From NCBI GenBank assembly GCA_032622095.1, contig CP136069.1, forward strand, positions 160,259,043-160,323,042: a stretch of 64,000 nucleotides of DNA, in the 5' to 3' direction. How positions within the stretch are numbered: the first letter of the stretch is position 1; each line of letters opens with the position of its first letter. Made by a program: the position numbers and the translations under genes. Shown here piece by piece: positions 1-10,368 of the stretch. The DNA comes from Siphonodentalium dalli. Taxonomy: Eukaryota > Mollusca > Scaphopoda > Gadilida > Siphonodentaliidae. A model generated the notes under the pieces. It was given only the letters and a program-made list of their open reading frames with translations, did not search any database and was not told the DNA's origin.

Positions 1-112
1 AAGTGCCTGACAAATTGGGGTTGTTTGTTGGCGCAAATGGTACAGATGATGGACTCTATACGATCTATACTGGAGACAATGGTGACTACTCTCAGTTTAC
101 AAACATAAACAG
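1..112 (+). CDS. CD36-family receptor, penultimate exon (5' truncated by window)
   Basis: The frame starts at base 3 (GTG CCT GAC) and runs 36 codons plus two bases to the donor at 113. It encodes the conserved GTDDGLYT stretch of the ectodomain. The exon continues upstream of the window. Confidence 0.93.
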
Positions 113-3100
113 GTGAGAATTCACTTACTAGTACACTTACAGTAATGCCCTAAATAATCGACTCCTTAACCACAGCAGAATTATGGGTAACTTTTCAGGA
201 TTTAGTCAGAAATAAGACTGTGTATATTTTGTTCCGATGATGCTAATGAAGACGAAAACCACTTTCTTTTAGAATGTAGTGCTTACCACACACCACGGCT
301 CGAGCTCATAAATATTATGATGGCACAGTTCCCAGACTTTGAAAACATGACCCAAACCGAACAGCTTGTCAAAATCCTATCCAACGATATTTCAAATACA
401 TGCACTTCAATTTGTCATATAATCCGAAGATTATTTTCCGCACGCGATGAGCATCGTATCATAAATCAATGAGTAAATAGAGACGAGACGATCCTATGCA
501 CATTCAGCTTTACTGAGGTTATATATTACCATCTATTAATATCATTTATTATATTGTTCAATATAAAATGTACAATTATATGTTATTATGTTTGCATACT
601 GTCCTTCTAAGGATGTTTTGCCAATTAAACTTATCTTATCTTGGCATTTCTACAGGGAATCAAGACTTTTTACTACAATTAAAATGAGAATCTGAATCAT
701 TGTTCTGATTCTCAGTAGCATCTCGTGGTCTACCAGTTAGGAACTCACAAGAATATGGATTCAAATGTACACCCATTGATGCTAAATTATGCATATTCAA
801 TCATTTTTATGTTTTTCAATTCAGATTTAAAATACTTTTCCAAAATATTTCATTGTTGGAACGAATTATTGTATATTCAATATATGATTGATTAATGATT
901 ACTGATATATACATGCATAACATACTTATATATGGACCAACAGAGTCTGAAATAAAGATATAATAATTATTATAATAGTAATATACAACCAATATTCTGT
1001 GCCGCGCATCATAATAAAGCATGTATATAAATTTGGAGTTAAATATACATTATTAAAGTCCCCATGTTCTTACCCAAGCAAAGGTTTAAAAGGGTATCTG
1101 GAGTAGTCGACCTATGTGAAGATGGCCCCCCTACGAAGATGGCACAATAATGCACATGTGAAGTTGACACCAGAGAAGTCAATATTTAAATGTTCACATG
1201 TATGCCATTCATGTATACTTGAATATGTACATGCATAAAGTTATAAGCTCATCAATTTGGTATCAGAATCATATAGAAATCTTGAGTTTGTGCTGATTTA
1301 AATTTTCATAGCCTCAAAATTAATAAACTTGCAAACCCAAATAAGCACTGTGCAGGGGGGAAATTTCTCAAGAAAATAATAAATGTGCATGCATGTTTAT
1401 TTGAAACCCAAGAGTATGTTCTATAAGTCCCAATAAAGGCATACAGGTAAATCAGGCATGAGATCCACTCTCATGAAATTAAAATTGCCAAATTCATGCC
1501 CATTTTGACTTTTTCTCAAAATATCAATAAAAAGTTTAGGGTCGGCGGGTTATTTTTAGGGTCGGTTGATGTGCGTAAACATAGCATCTTATTTTGTTTG
1601 GCCTTACAGACCATTCCAAATCAAAGCGGATGACGATATCTCTCTTCAGTGCTATATATCTTTCCCTAACCGGGATCTCTCAAGTTCATGCAGAAAGTAC
1701 TGTATTTGAGGGATAATGTATCATGGTTGAATTTGGTTTTGTATATTTTATAAGCAATGTCAGAGATAAATGTTTGAAGTTTTGCGGTCAGGGAGGGAAA
1801 GTATTTTGATGTTTTTTGACAAAAGATTTAATAACACAACTTATAGTAGGATTATGTAAGCAGAGCACGAAATGACTGGGCAGAGTGGAAATAGAATACA
1901 ATAGAATGGAGAAAACTCTATATTTTTAACAGGAATTGGAACAGGAAGTTAGGAAGTTACCTTGACCTTTGTATGCCAGCGATTTCGCGTTGCATTATTT
2001 TATATAAGTACATGTATGCATGTATCTCATTACTGCCAGTAGCTGTATGAAACTTTGTTTTCGTTACTGTTCTATTTAAGTGTCTATATTTATAAACTAA
2101 ACACAAATAGAAACTCATAATTTGACATAAAACTATGTAATCTTCATAAAAATGATCAATAAAAAGATAGAATTTAGAAATAATTTTTTGGAATATAAGA
2201 ATATTTGGGCATAGGCGATTGCCATTTTCAAAACGGTATCTGGAGAAGTCGGCCCCATATGAAGACGACCCGACCCCATTAGTTAGAAGCGATTAAATCA
2301 GCTTAATGTTTAATTTGGCTAATTCATTGTGAAGTCAGCAACTTAATTGGATTGAGATAGTGTAGCATTTATGTAGTCTAATTGTGAAGTCAGCAATGTT
2401 TTCTTAGTTATAACAAAACAAAGAAATACACCTAGATCCTGATGAAAGGATTGCCATCCATACTGTATCCATGCCGTCAAATACGACCTGTCTCTCCAAC
2501 ACGCCATGATGACAATCCAAGACCATCCTTGGAAACTTTGTACAGAATGCTACAATCTCAACACATGCCATGCCCTCCTTCAACCTGCTTATGTTCCTTT
2601 GAGCAACCAGCCAGTCAACAACCACCAACAGAGCACCTCATCAGACATCTACATCAGACATTGATATGATTTTTTCCCAACTGATGGCCATACGAGTCCA
2701 AACATTTGACCATAATTTGGATATTCAACTTAAATTGGTCCAAAAATCATCTAATTTCATTTGTTATGTTATTTTGTGATTATTATTATCAGTTTCATCA
2801 TATATCATATCATAAAATAAATAAAGAATAATTTATATATGGGGCCGACTTCTCTGGGGCCATCTTTGCATGTGGCCATCTTCGTATGGGGCGGACTTCG
2901 TGTGGGGCGGACTTCATGCGGGGCGGACTTCTCCTGCTCCTGTATTCTTCCAAACATAATGTTTAATGTTTTGTCTAAATGCTAATTGTTTTCAGTGTCG
3001 AATAAACTCTGTTTAAACCAATGCTCACCATTTGTATGTACAATGTACCTTGAGTGTTGGATTTCTTTTGTAAATTTCTCTTTATAATTTACAGGTGGAA

Positions 3101-3887
3101 TGGAAAATCGTCTTTACCTTATTGGTCAACAAATTATGCGAATATGCTCAATGGTACAGATGGCACGACATTTCCTCCATTTCTGGACAAGTCAAACACG
3201 GTATACCTCTACTCAACCGACCTATGCAGATCCATTTACCTTACTTACAATTCGACTACAACGATCAAAGGTATTGAGACGTGGCATTATCTCCCACCCC
3301 CTAACCTCTTTCAGGCTTGGCCAGGCAATCCAGACAATGCTGGTTTCTGCACCCCTCTGGGAGACTGCTTACCAGATGGTTTGTTGGATGTCTCTGCCTG
3401 CAAATTGGGAATGCCTATTATTCTGTCGCAACCACATTTCTTAAATGGTGCCGCTTCTGTGATCGATGCTATAACAGGTCTTCTGCCGCCTTACGAACCG
3501 TGGCATGATACGGTGCTTGACATCGAACCGATGACAGGGATTGTGATGTATGCGGCGAAAAGAATACAGTTGAACATATATCTGAAGAACGTCAGTCATA
3601 TTGCACAAACTGAGAAGATAACACCTGTAGTCTTCCCAATACTGTGGCTAAATGAAACTGCGATGATTGACGACAAGTCTGCCAACGACTTCAAGAATGA
3701 ATTGAAAACCCCAATCTTGATAACGCAGATTGTCCAATATGCTCTTATTTGTCTGGGTGCATTGATCCTTGTCTGTACCTTAGGGTATGTCATGTTCAAG
3801 AAACGGCAACCGTCTGAAAGTTCAGACATGAAAAAACTATTGTCAGTTTCTGAAATTCCGGGTGAAGATGTGGGAGGACATATCTAA
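1..3887 (+). CDS. CD36/SCARB class B scavenger receptor, 3' part (last two exons in window)
   Basis: The two exons join cleanly: exon 1..112 (donor AG|GTGAGA) splices to 3095..3887 (acceptor TTACAG|G), with codon AG|G (Arg) split between them. Together they give about 300 C-terminal residues of a family whose members are usually about 470-520 long. The first exon reads GANGTDDGLYTIYTG, a CD36-family signature; the second opens WNGKSSLPYW. Other marks are DLCRSIY, GFCTPLGDC, LLDVSACK and QPHFLNG (the cysteine-bearing ectodomain), several N-glycosylation sites (NGT, NST, NVS, NET), one hydrophobic helix near the C terminus (QIVQYALICLGALILVCTLG) and a basic cytoplasmic tail starting KKRQ. The family consists of two-pass plasma-membrane or lysosomal receptors for lipids and lipoproteins; here only the C-terminal helix is in view. 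Which member (SCARB1, LIMP2 or CD36-like) cannot be decided. Oddity: the stop codon lies in a palindromic MITE, so the original tail may have been longer. Confidence 0.93.
139..214 (+). mobile_element. Half copy of palindromic MITE family 1
   Basis: It starts CAGTAATGCCCTAA and runs through the family arm (CCACAGCAGAATTATGGG, TTTAGTCAGAAATA), then stops at the join to a LINE tail. No second arm follows. It lies 26 bp inside the last intron of the receptor gene. Confidence 0.85.
212..640 (+). pseudogene. Non-LTR retrotransposon 3' end (RT C-terminal zinc-knuckle fragment plus tail)
   Basis: An open frame without a start, codons 215-472, gives about 85 residues: RLCIFC, then EDENHFLLEC, SAYHTPRLEL and a stop. 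The CxxC, His and Cys spacing with HFLLEC is the typical C-terminal zinc-binding block of LINE ORF2 proteins. An AT-rich 3' untranslated part follows and ends near 640 in a short TTATC TTATC tandem, as in many LINE tails. The element is strongly 5' truncated and not functional. It abuts a half MITE at its 5' side, so either the LINE inserted into the MITE and the second half was lost, or a deletion joined the two. Confidence 0.75.
641..2228. other. Last intron of the receptor gene, AT-rich, no gene seen
   Basis: No exon-like frame was found. A stretch at about 1094-1183 (GAAGATGGCCCC, GAGAAGTC) resembles the ends of the inverted-repeat element at 2229-2940 and is probably a remnant of the same family. 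Confidence 0.6.
2229..2940. mobile_element. Inverted-repeat element inside the receptor intron
   Basis: The left end reads GGAGAAGTCGGCCCC and the right end GGGGCGGACTTCTCC, in inverted orientation. The right side repeats GGGGCGGACTTC three times. The interior has overlapping open frames on both strands (2404-2669) with no recognisable domain, so it is treated as a nonautonomous element. Target duplication not established. Confidence 0.5.
3095..3887 (+). CDS. CD36-family receptor, last coding exon
   Basis: The acceptor TTTACAG at 3088-3094 is followed by 264 codons including the TAA stop at 3885-3887. The exon carries the C-terminal half of the ectodomain, the membrane helix and the tail (ending EDVGGHI). 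The open frame extends back to an ATG at 3054, but those codons are intronic. Confidence 0.93.
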
Positions 3888-4119
3888 TGCCCTAATTAAT
3901 CGACTCCATAACCACAGCAGAATTATGGGTAATTTTTCAGGATTTAGTCGGAAATATGGCTTGTTGCCATTCATCGGAAAGCTCTCGGGGAGAGCTTTCC
4001 GATGAATGGCAAGGGAGAGCTTTCCGATGAATGGCAACAAGCCATATTTCCGACTAAATCCTGAAAAATTACCCATAATTCTGCTGTGGTTATGGAGTCG
4101 ACTAATTATGGCATTACTG
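3883..4119. mobile_element. Palindromic MITE family 1, copy spanning the receptor stop codon
   Basis: The two arms are near-perfect inverse copies (TTATGGGTAA, TTTAGTCGGAAATATGGC, GAATGGCAACAAGCC), with a small internal duplication around GAGAGCTTTCCGATGAATGG. The family consensus in other copies is TA, CAGTAATGC ... GCATTACTG, TA, which fits a TA target duplication as in Tc1/mariner-like MITEs. Here the 5' tip is degenerate (TCTAATGCCC) and its TAA is the receptor stop codon. Confidence 0.88.
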
Positions 4120-4201
4120 TATCTAACTGTGAGATTGCCTTGTAAAATTATATCAAGTGCAGACATAAATTGTTGCTTTAGGTTTATCTTCACCAAGCCT
4201 G

Positions 4202-4639
4202 CAAATAGTGTGTCTGTCATATGCAGCATGAGGTCCCCAGAAGGTGAATTTAGTGATGCTACCCCACACAGCAGGCTAACAGCACCAAATTCACCACCCT
4301 CTGCATGGGGACCTTATTATGCTTTGCATGTCAGAAAATTTAAAATCTATAGCCTCAAACTAACATCGTGTTTAATTATTTTTCCCCCTTCTGTTCAGTT
4401 TCTGTATCCCCTAATTTGCACAAGATAAAATGCATAATCAAAGTGACTAATGAGTGAACATCACCAACCTCAACATAGCAACTTCAATCAGATCCTCGGT
4501 CTCCCATTGCATTTGAGGCCTAAGCAGAATGAAGTTCCCAGAGGGTGAATTTGGTGATGCTAGCCTGTCGTGCATGATAGTGTCACTAAATTCACCCTCT
4601 GGGGACCTCATTCTGCAAATGTCAGACACACACTATTTT
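4202..4639. mobile_element. Palindromic MITE family 2 (two hairpins within one inverted repeat)
   Basis: The outer ends are inverted: AAATAGTGTGTCTGTCAT on the left and CAGACACACACTATTTTC on the right. Each half is itself a hairpin built on AGGTCCCCAGA.GGTGAATTTAG and its complement. Similar copies lie at 8727-9857 and 11752-12208. Confidence 0.8.
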
Positions 4640-5444
4640 CGGACTTGGATCTTCACAGTTCGACCATAATAAAATATGGTTTGTTTGCAGTCACATGACT
4701 TGCTGGCCTCAAAATGGAACCTGCCCAAATTATGTTTTGGTCCTCTCAAGAAGATTTGATCTGCTGTCTGATGTAAACCTACATGATGTACAAATCGTCA
4801 GTGAGATTCGAAGAGGTCGTAAAGATGTTTTGGCATGAACATTTTTATTTCAGATTCGAAATCAGCAGACTCGATTACAAAGGGTATATTAAATTGTGAC
4901 TACAATATCCAATCGGAAGTGTGAGAAGTGTGATTTTTTCGACATGTGACAAAAATTCATAAATCTGATTGGCCGAAAAATCCAGATCGAAAATGACATA
5001 AACATTATACAACATTTTCTTTTCAAATTACCATGAGCCAGGAGTCATGGATATGGAATTCGAAAGGCATTCCCCTTATATCACACCCCAATGAGATTTG
5101 ACAGGACCTATATGACAAATACATACATGCACACTCAAGCACATCCACCGCAAAGTGGGATCAATTTTTATATATTCAACTTAAGAAACCTCCTAAAACA
5201 TGGAAACAATGAAAATTCTAAATTGTCGTAAATAAGTCGGTTTAAGTTTTTTGTCTCTCCTGAACAATTGCGTATTTGGCTTTACTACTTCTTCGAATCT
5301 CACAGACGATATTGCAAAGAAGCAGGCATGTATACAAATAAATGCACTTATCTGTATTTTGTTCGCTGTAATAACAAGGTGCCGGTGCTAAAACATAAAG
5401 TGACACCTGATAAAAGTTCACATCAGCACTTCAAACCTAAATTA
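4640..5444. other. Intergenic AT-rich DNA, nothing recognised
   Basis: Only short reading frames without domains are present. Confidence 0.5.
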
Positions 5445-6101
5445 CAGTAATGCCCTAAGTAATCGACCTCTTAACCACAGCAGAATTATGGGTAAATTTT
5501 CAGGATTCAGTCGGAAATATGGCTTGTTGCCATTCATCAATGGCAACAAGCCATATTTCTGACTAAATCCTGAAAAGTTACCCATAATTCTGCTGTGGTT
5601 AAAGGTACTCAACCCGATAAAACTCCTCTCAATTACTATTTCAATGGCTTCGGGGGTAAAAAATATTTGATTCGAGTCGAGGAAGTCACCCATCAAAGCT
5701 CAGATTTGTTAGATATCGATTTTAGAAATCTATTATTTTTCATTATCGGGAATACTATCTGGCCCAGAACTCAGTCAAAATTGCGTTAAAATTACCACTT
5801 GATTTTAGAGTTATCCATCCTTGTCTGTTTGAATAGATTTGGAGAACACATCCAGAGCAGATTACGGCAGTTAGTAGTACGCATCTCGAGTTTATAACAA
5901 ATTTCAAAAATCAATATCTAATAACTCTGAGCTTTGTTTGATGTGTTCCTCGACTCGAATCAAATATTTTTTACCCCCAAAGCCAAAGAAATAGTAATAT
6001 AGGACCCTCCGATCGGATTGTTGTTGTTGGAATCTGTTGAGATGGGGACCCTCTTTACGGGTTGAGTACCTTTAAGAGGTCGATTACTTAGGGCGTTACT
6101 G
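5445..6101. mobile_element. Palindromic MITE family 1, split by a nested TTAA element
   Basis: The left arm and most of the hairpin are 5445-5602; the right tip (AGAGGTCGATTACTTAGGGC) resumes at 6076 after the nested element. Removing the insert and one TTAA leaves the normal family sequence. Confidence 0.85.
5603..6071. mobile_element. TTAA-flanked nonautonomous DNA transposon (family 4)
   Basis: It is bounded by TTAA at 5599-5602 and 6072-6075. The termini are inverted: AGGTACTCAACCCG and GGGTTGAGTACCT. Inner conserved blocks are GATTCGAGTCGAGGAA and CCTCGACTCGAATC, also inverted. The interior is non-coding. TTAA target use is typical of piggyBac and Kolobok elements; the superfamily is not decided. 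Confidence 0.85.
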
Positions 6102-6747
6102 AAAAGACTCTGCATATACAGGCTTCCAACAAATTTTTTGTCTTCCTACCTACCTCCCCACATAGAAAAAATGTGGGTACATGTTGGGTGACTGCAAACA
6201 TAGATATTTTTTATAGTGGCCTTGTCCTAACCATTGAAGGGCTTAGATAAATGAGTTCATACATGAATGATCAAAATATTGTTTTTATCCTGAATGGTGC
6301 TTGGTGTAGCTTGTAAACCTTGAAAATTGGGGTCACTTTCAAATTTAAAGATAGAACAACATATACGTCCAAACAAAAACAATTTGGGGTTGGGGTTTTC
6401 CTGCTAACCTATTTTTAAACGCCTACCCTTAAATTCTTCTTTTAGTGTTTTCAAGAATATTTGTTTCAAAACGTAATGTCTCAGAATGAGTTGATTTCAC
6501 AGTCAAAGCATTGCATTTATTACAGTTTATATGAAGACAATCAAAATTAATCTTAGTTCAATATTGCATTTAAAATATGCTGGTAAGACATACATGTATG
6601 AATAGCCATAAGGATATCATGTTGGAATAAAATAAAAATAGATGCTCTAACATTGCTCTTGAATATGTGATTGTCTTCAATCGTGACTTTGCACAACACC
6701 CTCTAAAAGCTTCAAATGTTTTCCAAGATGTCTCTTGTCTTGATATA

Positions 6748-6933
6748 CAGTAATGCTCTAATTAATCGACTTGTTAACCACAGCAGAATTATGGGTAACT
6801 TTTCAGGATTTAGTTGGAAATATAGCTTGAGAGCTTTCCGATGAATGGCAACAAGCTATATTTCCGACTAAATCCTGAAAAGTTACCCATAATTCTGTTG
6901 TGGTTAAGAAGTCGATTAATTAGAGCATTACTG
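6748..6933. mobile_element. Palindromic MITE family 1, intact copy
   Basis: CAGTAATGCTCTAATTAATC at the left and its complement ending GCATTACTG at the right, flanked by TA on both sides. The arms pair almost throughout. Confidence 0.88.
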
Positions 6934-6956
6934 TATCAGTACTAAAAGCAGAACTT

Positions 6957-7210
6957 GACCCTTCCATGACTGAAGCTTCCTGAAATTTTGCGAAAACCCT
7001 GTGCAAATTCATTCTCTTATATATCCAAGTCTCCCATAGGGTGCCTCGCATATATAAGAGAATACATTGGCCTAACAACATGTACCTTTACCTTGTATGC
7101 CAGTGCATTCTCTTATATATGCGAGGCTCTCTTTGGGAGACTCGCATATTTTAGAGAATGCATTGGCGCATGGTTTTTAAGACTTTATAGAAAGCACCAT
7201 GAAGAGAGAC
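6957..7210. mobile_element. Palindromic element family 3 (degenerate copy)
   Basis: It carries the family hallmarks: CCCTTCCATGACTG at the start, then paired hairpins of CATTCTCTTATATATGC and GCATATATAAGAGAAT around CTCCCATAGGG. The right end is diverged. Confidence 0.75.
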
Positions 7211-7439
7211 CCCATCTTTAGTGCCTAACATTGGAACGAATGTAAGGCAGAGTTATGCCCCCTCACTACACTAGTCTGATCACTGCCATCACATGCTAAT
7301 GTGTATTTCCATAAAATCTGCCAAAAATGGCTGTCACAACGGGACCACGCATCAATGTATTGTATCTAATTGTCTCCTGAAAAATAATTATTTGGGATAT
7401 TAGAAATGAGCAATGTCCATCTGTACGTCAGTTTGTCCA

Positions 7440-7990
7440 TCCCTTCCAAAATGTTTGATTTGAAGATGATAACTTGAATATTATTTGACAGAATTTTATG
7501 TAACTTTGTATATGGTCTTCATATGAGAAAGTCCCGATCAAGTATTAATTTGGGTCCAGTATAAGCTCTGACAGAGTTATGCGCCTTTTTGACTTAGCAT
7601 TTGCTGTTTATGTTTGTTGTCCAGATGATAACATGAAAACTATTTGACAGAATTTCATGAATCTTGGTATCGTTTCTTCATATGAAAAATTCCGATCAAG
7701 TTCGAATTTTGGTGCAGTCTGACCATTTCTGACCAGTTATTGTTACTTATTTAATGTGGTTCATATTTGAGAAGACACTGGTCAAGCTAAAAATGGTCAT
7801 GGTTCAGTGATTTTGACAGAGTTGTGCCACATTTTCGACTTAAATAGAATAAGATTTGGATTGTTCAGATTATAACTTGAGTAAGATTCAACAGATTTAA
7901 TGATACATGTACTTGGTATTCATTCACATTTGAGATTCAGGTCATGTCGTAAAAAATAGTCATGGTTCGGTGATTTTGATAGTCGAGGTC
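7440..7990. repeat. Degenerate tandem repeat (three to four diverged units)
   Basis: The theme GATGATAACTTGAA, TTTGACAGAATTT, CTTCATATGA, GATCAAGT recurs near 7450, 7624 and 7869, with units of about 170-240 bp. No coding frame. Confidence 0.5.
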
Positions 7991-8224
7991 ATTTGAAATA
8001 AAAGTTTGTTGGAAGATTTTTGCCATAAATTGACTATTTTGTTACCTAACAAAGCCAACTCCACAAAACTGGCACCTTTTTCGGGGGACTTTGGGTGAGC
8101 ATCCTTTTATCATGTTTTCTTGTCAGATTAATCAAGTTGATTCAAGCTCATTCAATATAAATACACCAAAGAAGACATTTCCTACTAATTCAAGTTTAGG
8201 GGATTTAGAAGAAGGTATGTCAAG

Positions 8225-8290
8225 CTCGTTTCAGAAACATGTTTTTATTTATTTATGGCTAAATCGGGGTAGGAGTTTTGAGACAAACCA
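8225..8290 (+). repeat. Single unit related to the 42-bp minisatellite at 39979-41100
   Basis: TTTCAGAAACATG, then TTTATTTATGGCTAAATCGG and GGTAGGAGTT, parallel the start of the minisatellite (TTTCAGAAACTTG, TTTACTTCTGGCTAATCGG, TGTAGGAGTT). Confidence 0.55.
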
Positions 8291-8726
8291 TTTTGCATAC
8301 TTATCTGACAATTTCCAACTAATTTAGATCTGATCCAGCCAATTTTCAGTTGAATACATACAGTTCAGTTACTCAGAATAATGCAGAATGAATAATAACC
8401 AACAAAAGTCATTAATAAAGAAATGTAAGAAAAAGCTTACATTCTGTATGTGATGGCATTGGTCAGACCAGCGTAGCTAGGGTACAGAACTCTGCCTTGA
8501 AGTTTGGCCTAGGAACTTGTCAAGAATTGTACTAGGTTTGAATTCCAACGCATTTTATATAAGCATACATTGTATATCTGACATCAAAAAAGCATTCTCA
8601 TCACATGTATGGTTTATTATATGTACATGTCTGTTACTCATATGATATTTTAAAATGGATAGTACCGGTGAATGCACTTATATACAACCCTATCTCAGTA
8701 CCTAGCATTCTGAGTGAACTTAAGCT

Positions 8727-9857
8727 TTGAAATAGTGTGTAATTGCAGAATGAGGTCCCTGGAGGGTGAATTTAGTGACACTACCCCAGACAGCAGGCTA
8801 GCATCACCACATTCACCCTCTGGTAACCTCATTCTGCTTAAGGCCGCTGCACACGATGTGATATATGTAGCACGATATTTGTCGCAGGCCCTTACGGGTC
8901 AAATCGCAGCGTGTGCGGTGGAAAATCATACAACATTTTGTCGTACGATCGGCCCCGCAAGGAATCAAATAATTTTGATTTTCTACGATCGAGTTGTACG
9001 ATTTATTCGAAGTAGCCAATCAGATATAACTATTAATCTGATCACGTGGCGATCACATGTTTTCATTCACAACAACATGACGTCCATACAGTGTCCTTCA
9101 AAGTCAGAGTAGCGGGATATTTTGGACGGCGGAATACATTCATGCCTCTAGAATACAACTACAATTGAATCAGGTGCATGGACTGCATGGACGAGGCAAA
9201 TTGGTGTAAAAATAATATCTTATTGTGAATTTGTATGGGGAATTAAATCAGGTACAGGGCCTACTAGTCTATAGAACTACAAACACTTGTAATATTAATA
9301 TTTATTGGAAATTAGTATTTAATATCTGCGATAAATACAAATATAGACCTATACATATAGCCTATATACCACGTTAATAATACAGTAACCCGTTGCATTC
9401 ACGAGAAAGTAAACAACCAGATCGTACGATCCGATCGCATTGTGTGCAGTGGTCTACCGTAAGTGATAAAAACAGAAGTCACACGACTAAAATCGGACCG
9501 TGTACGTACGCAGATCTTACATCGTAAGGGTCTGCGACAAATATCGTGCAACAAATATCGCATCGTGTGCGGCGGGCTTTAGGGCTCAACTGTTATGGGA
9601 GATCTAGGATCAGATTGAAGTTCCCAATTTGAAGTTGGAGATGTTCACCCATTAGTCATTTCGATTATATCTTTTAGCTTCTGCAAATTAGGGGATATAG
9701 AAACTGAACTGAAGGGAAAACGTAACTAAATACAATGTTAATTTGAGACTATAGATACTTTCCAGAAGAAAAGGCCTAAGTAGATTGAGGTCCCCAGAGG
9801 GTGAATTTGGTGATGCTAGCCCACTATGCAAATGACACACACCATTTCAAGGCTTGC
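8727..9857. mobile_element. Palindromic MITE family 2, interrupted by a Harbinger-like insert
   Basis: The left end GAAATAGTGTGT and right end ACACACCATTTC are inverted. The left hairpin is 8748-8838. The Harbinger-like element occupies 8841-9578, and the right part (GGTCCCCAGAGGGTGAATTT at about 9790) resumes afterwards. Confidence 0.7.
8841..9578. mobile_element. PIF/Harbinger-like nonautonomous element with TTA target duplication
   Basis: The terminal inverted repeat is about 56 bp: AGGCCGCTGCACACGATG at the left and the complement of CATCGTGTGCGGCGGGCT at the right (2 mismatches in 18). The match continues through GCACGATATTTGTCGCAG. TTA flanks both sides (8838-8840 and 9579-9581). A 3-bp TTA duplication with such termini is the PIF/Harbinger pattern. 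The interior has no transposase. Confidence 0.82.
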
Positions 9858-10174
9858 AGACTATTGAACAGCTATGTTTAGCTGTTCAATAGTCAGGGTT
9901 CACTCAGACTAAGCACATGTGAGACAAGTGACCTTCACAACCTCCCTTTTTAGGCCAATATAAATTGCTAGATTTACATTCAACTGGTTTAGAAAAATGG
10001 GGCGAGAGGGCGAATTTTATTTTATATATTTTATTCTTCCTTACATAAATGGTCATGGACAGTTGTAGATATTGAACCAGTATCCTATCTTATTTATTAC
10101 AAGGTGATTTAGATTGTCCAATTTGATCAAAACAGACTAGTTAATGGGTCATTGAAATGTAATTTGATGATTAA

Positions 10175-10364
10175 CCCTTTCATGACTGGAGCTTCCTGAT
10201 TTTTTCCGAAAACCATGTGCCAATGCATTCTCGTATATATGCAAGTCTCCCATAGGGCGCCTCGCATATATAAGATAATGCATATGGGAGACTCGCATAT
10301 ATAAGAGAATGCACTGACACAGGGTCTTTAATGCTGCACCAGCGCAGCTCCAGTCATGAAAGGG
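10175..10364. mobile_element. Palindromic element family 3, TTAA-flanked intact copy
   Basis: TTAA at 10171-10174 and 10365-10368 bounds inverted ends CCCTTTCATGACTGGAGC and GCTCCAGTCATGAAAGGG. Inside are paired hairpins with TATATATGC and GCATATATAAG around TCCCATAGGG. Confidence 0.85.
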
Positions 10365-10368
10365 TTAA

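Noticed and set aside
2404-2669. Overlapping + and - frames of about 75 residues as a transposase remnant
   Set aside because: No motif is recognisable on either strand and the region lies inside an inverted-repeat element; kept only as part of that element.
4006-4428. 140-residue + frame after the receptor gene
   Set aside because: Composed of family 1 and family 2 MITE arms.
8714-9112. 132-residue + frame
   Set aside because: It runs from a palindromic MITE arm straight into the terminal repeat of the Harbinger-like insert, so it cannot be a single gene.
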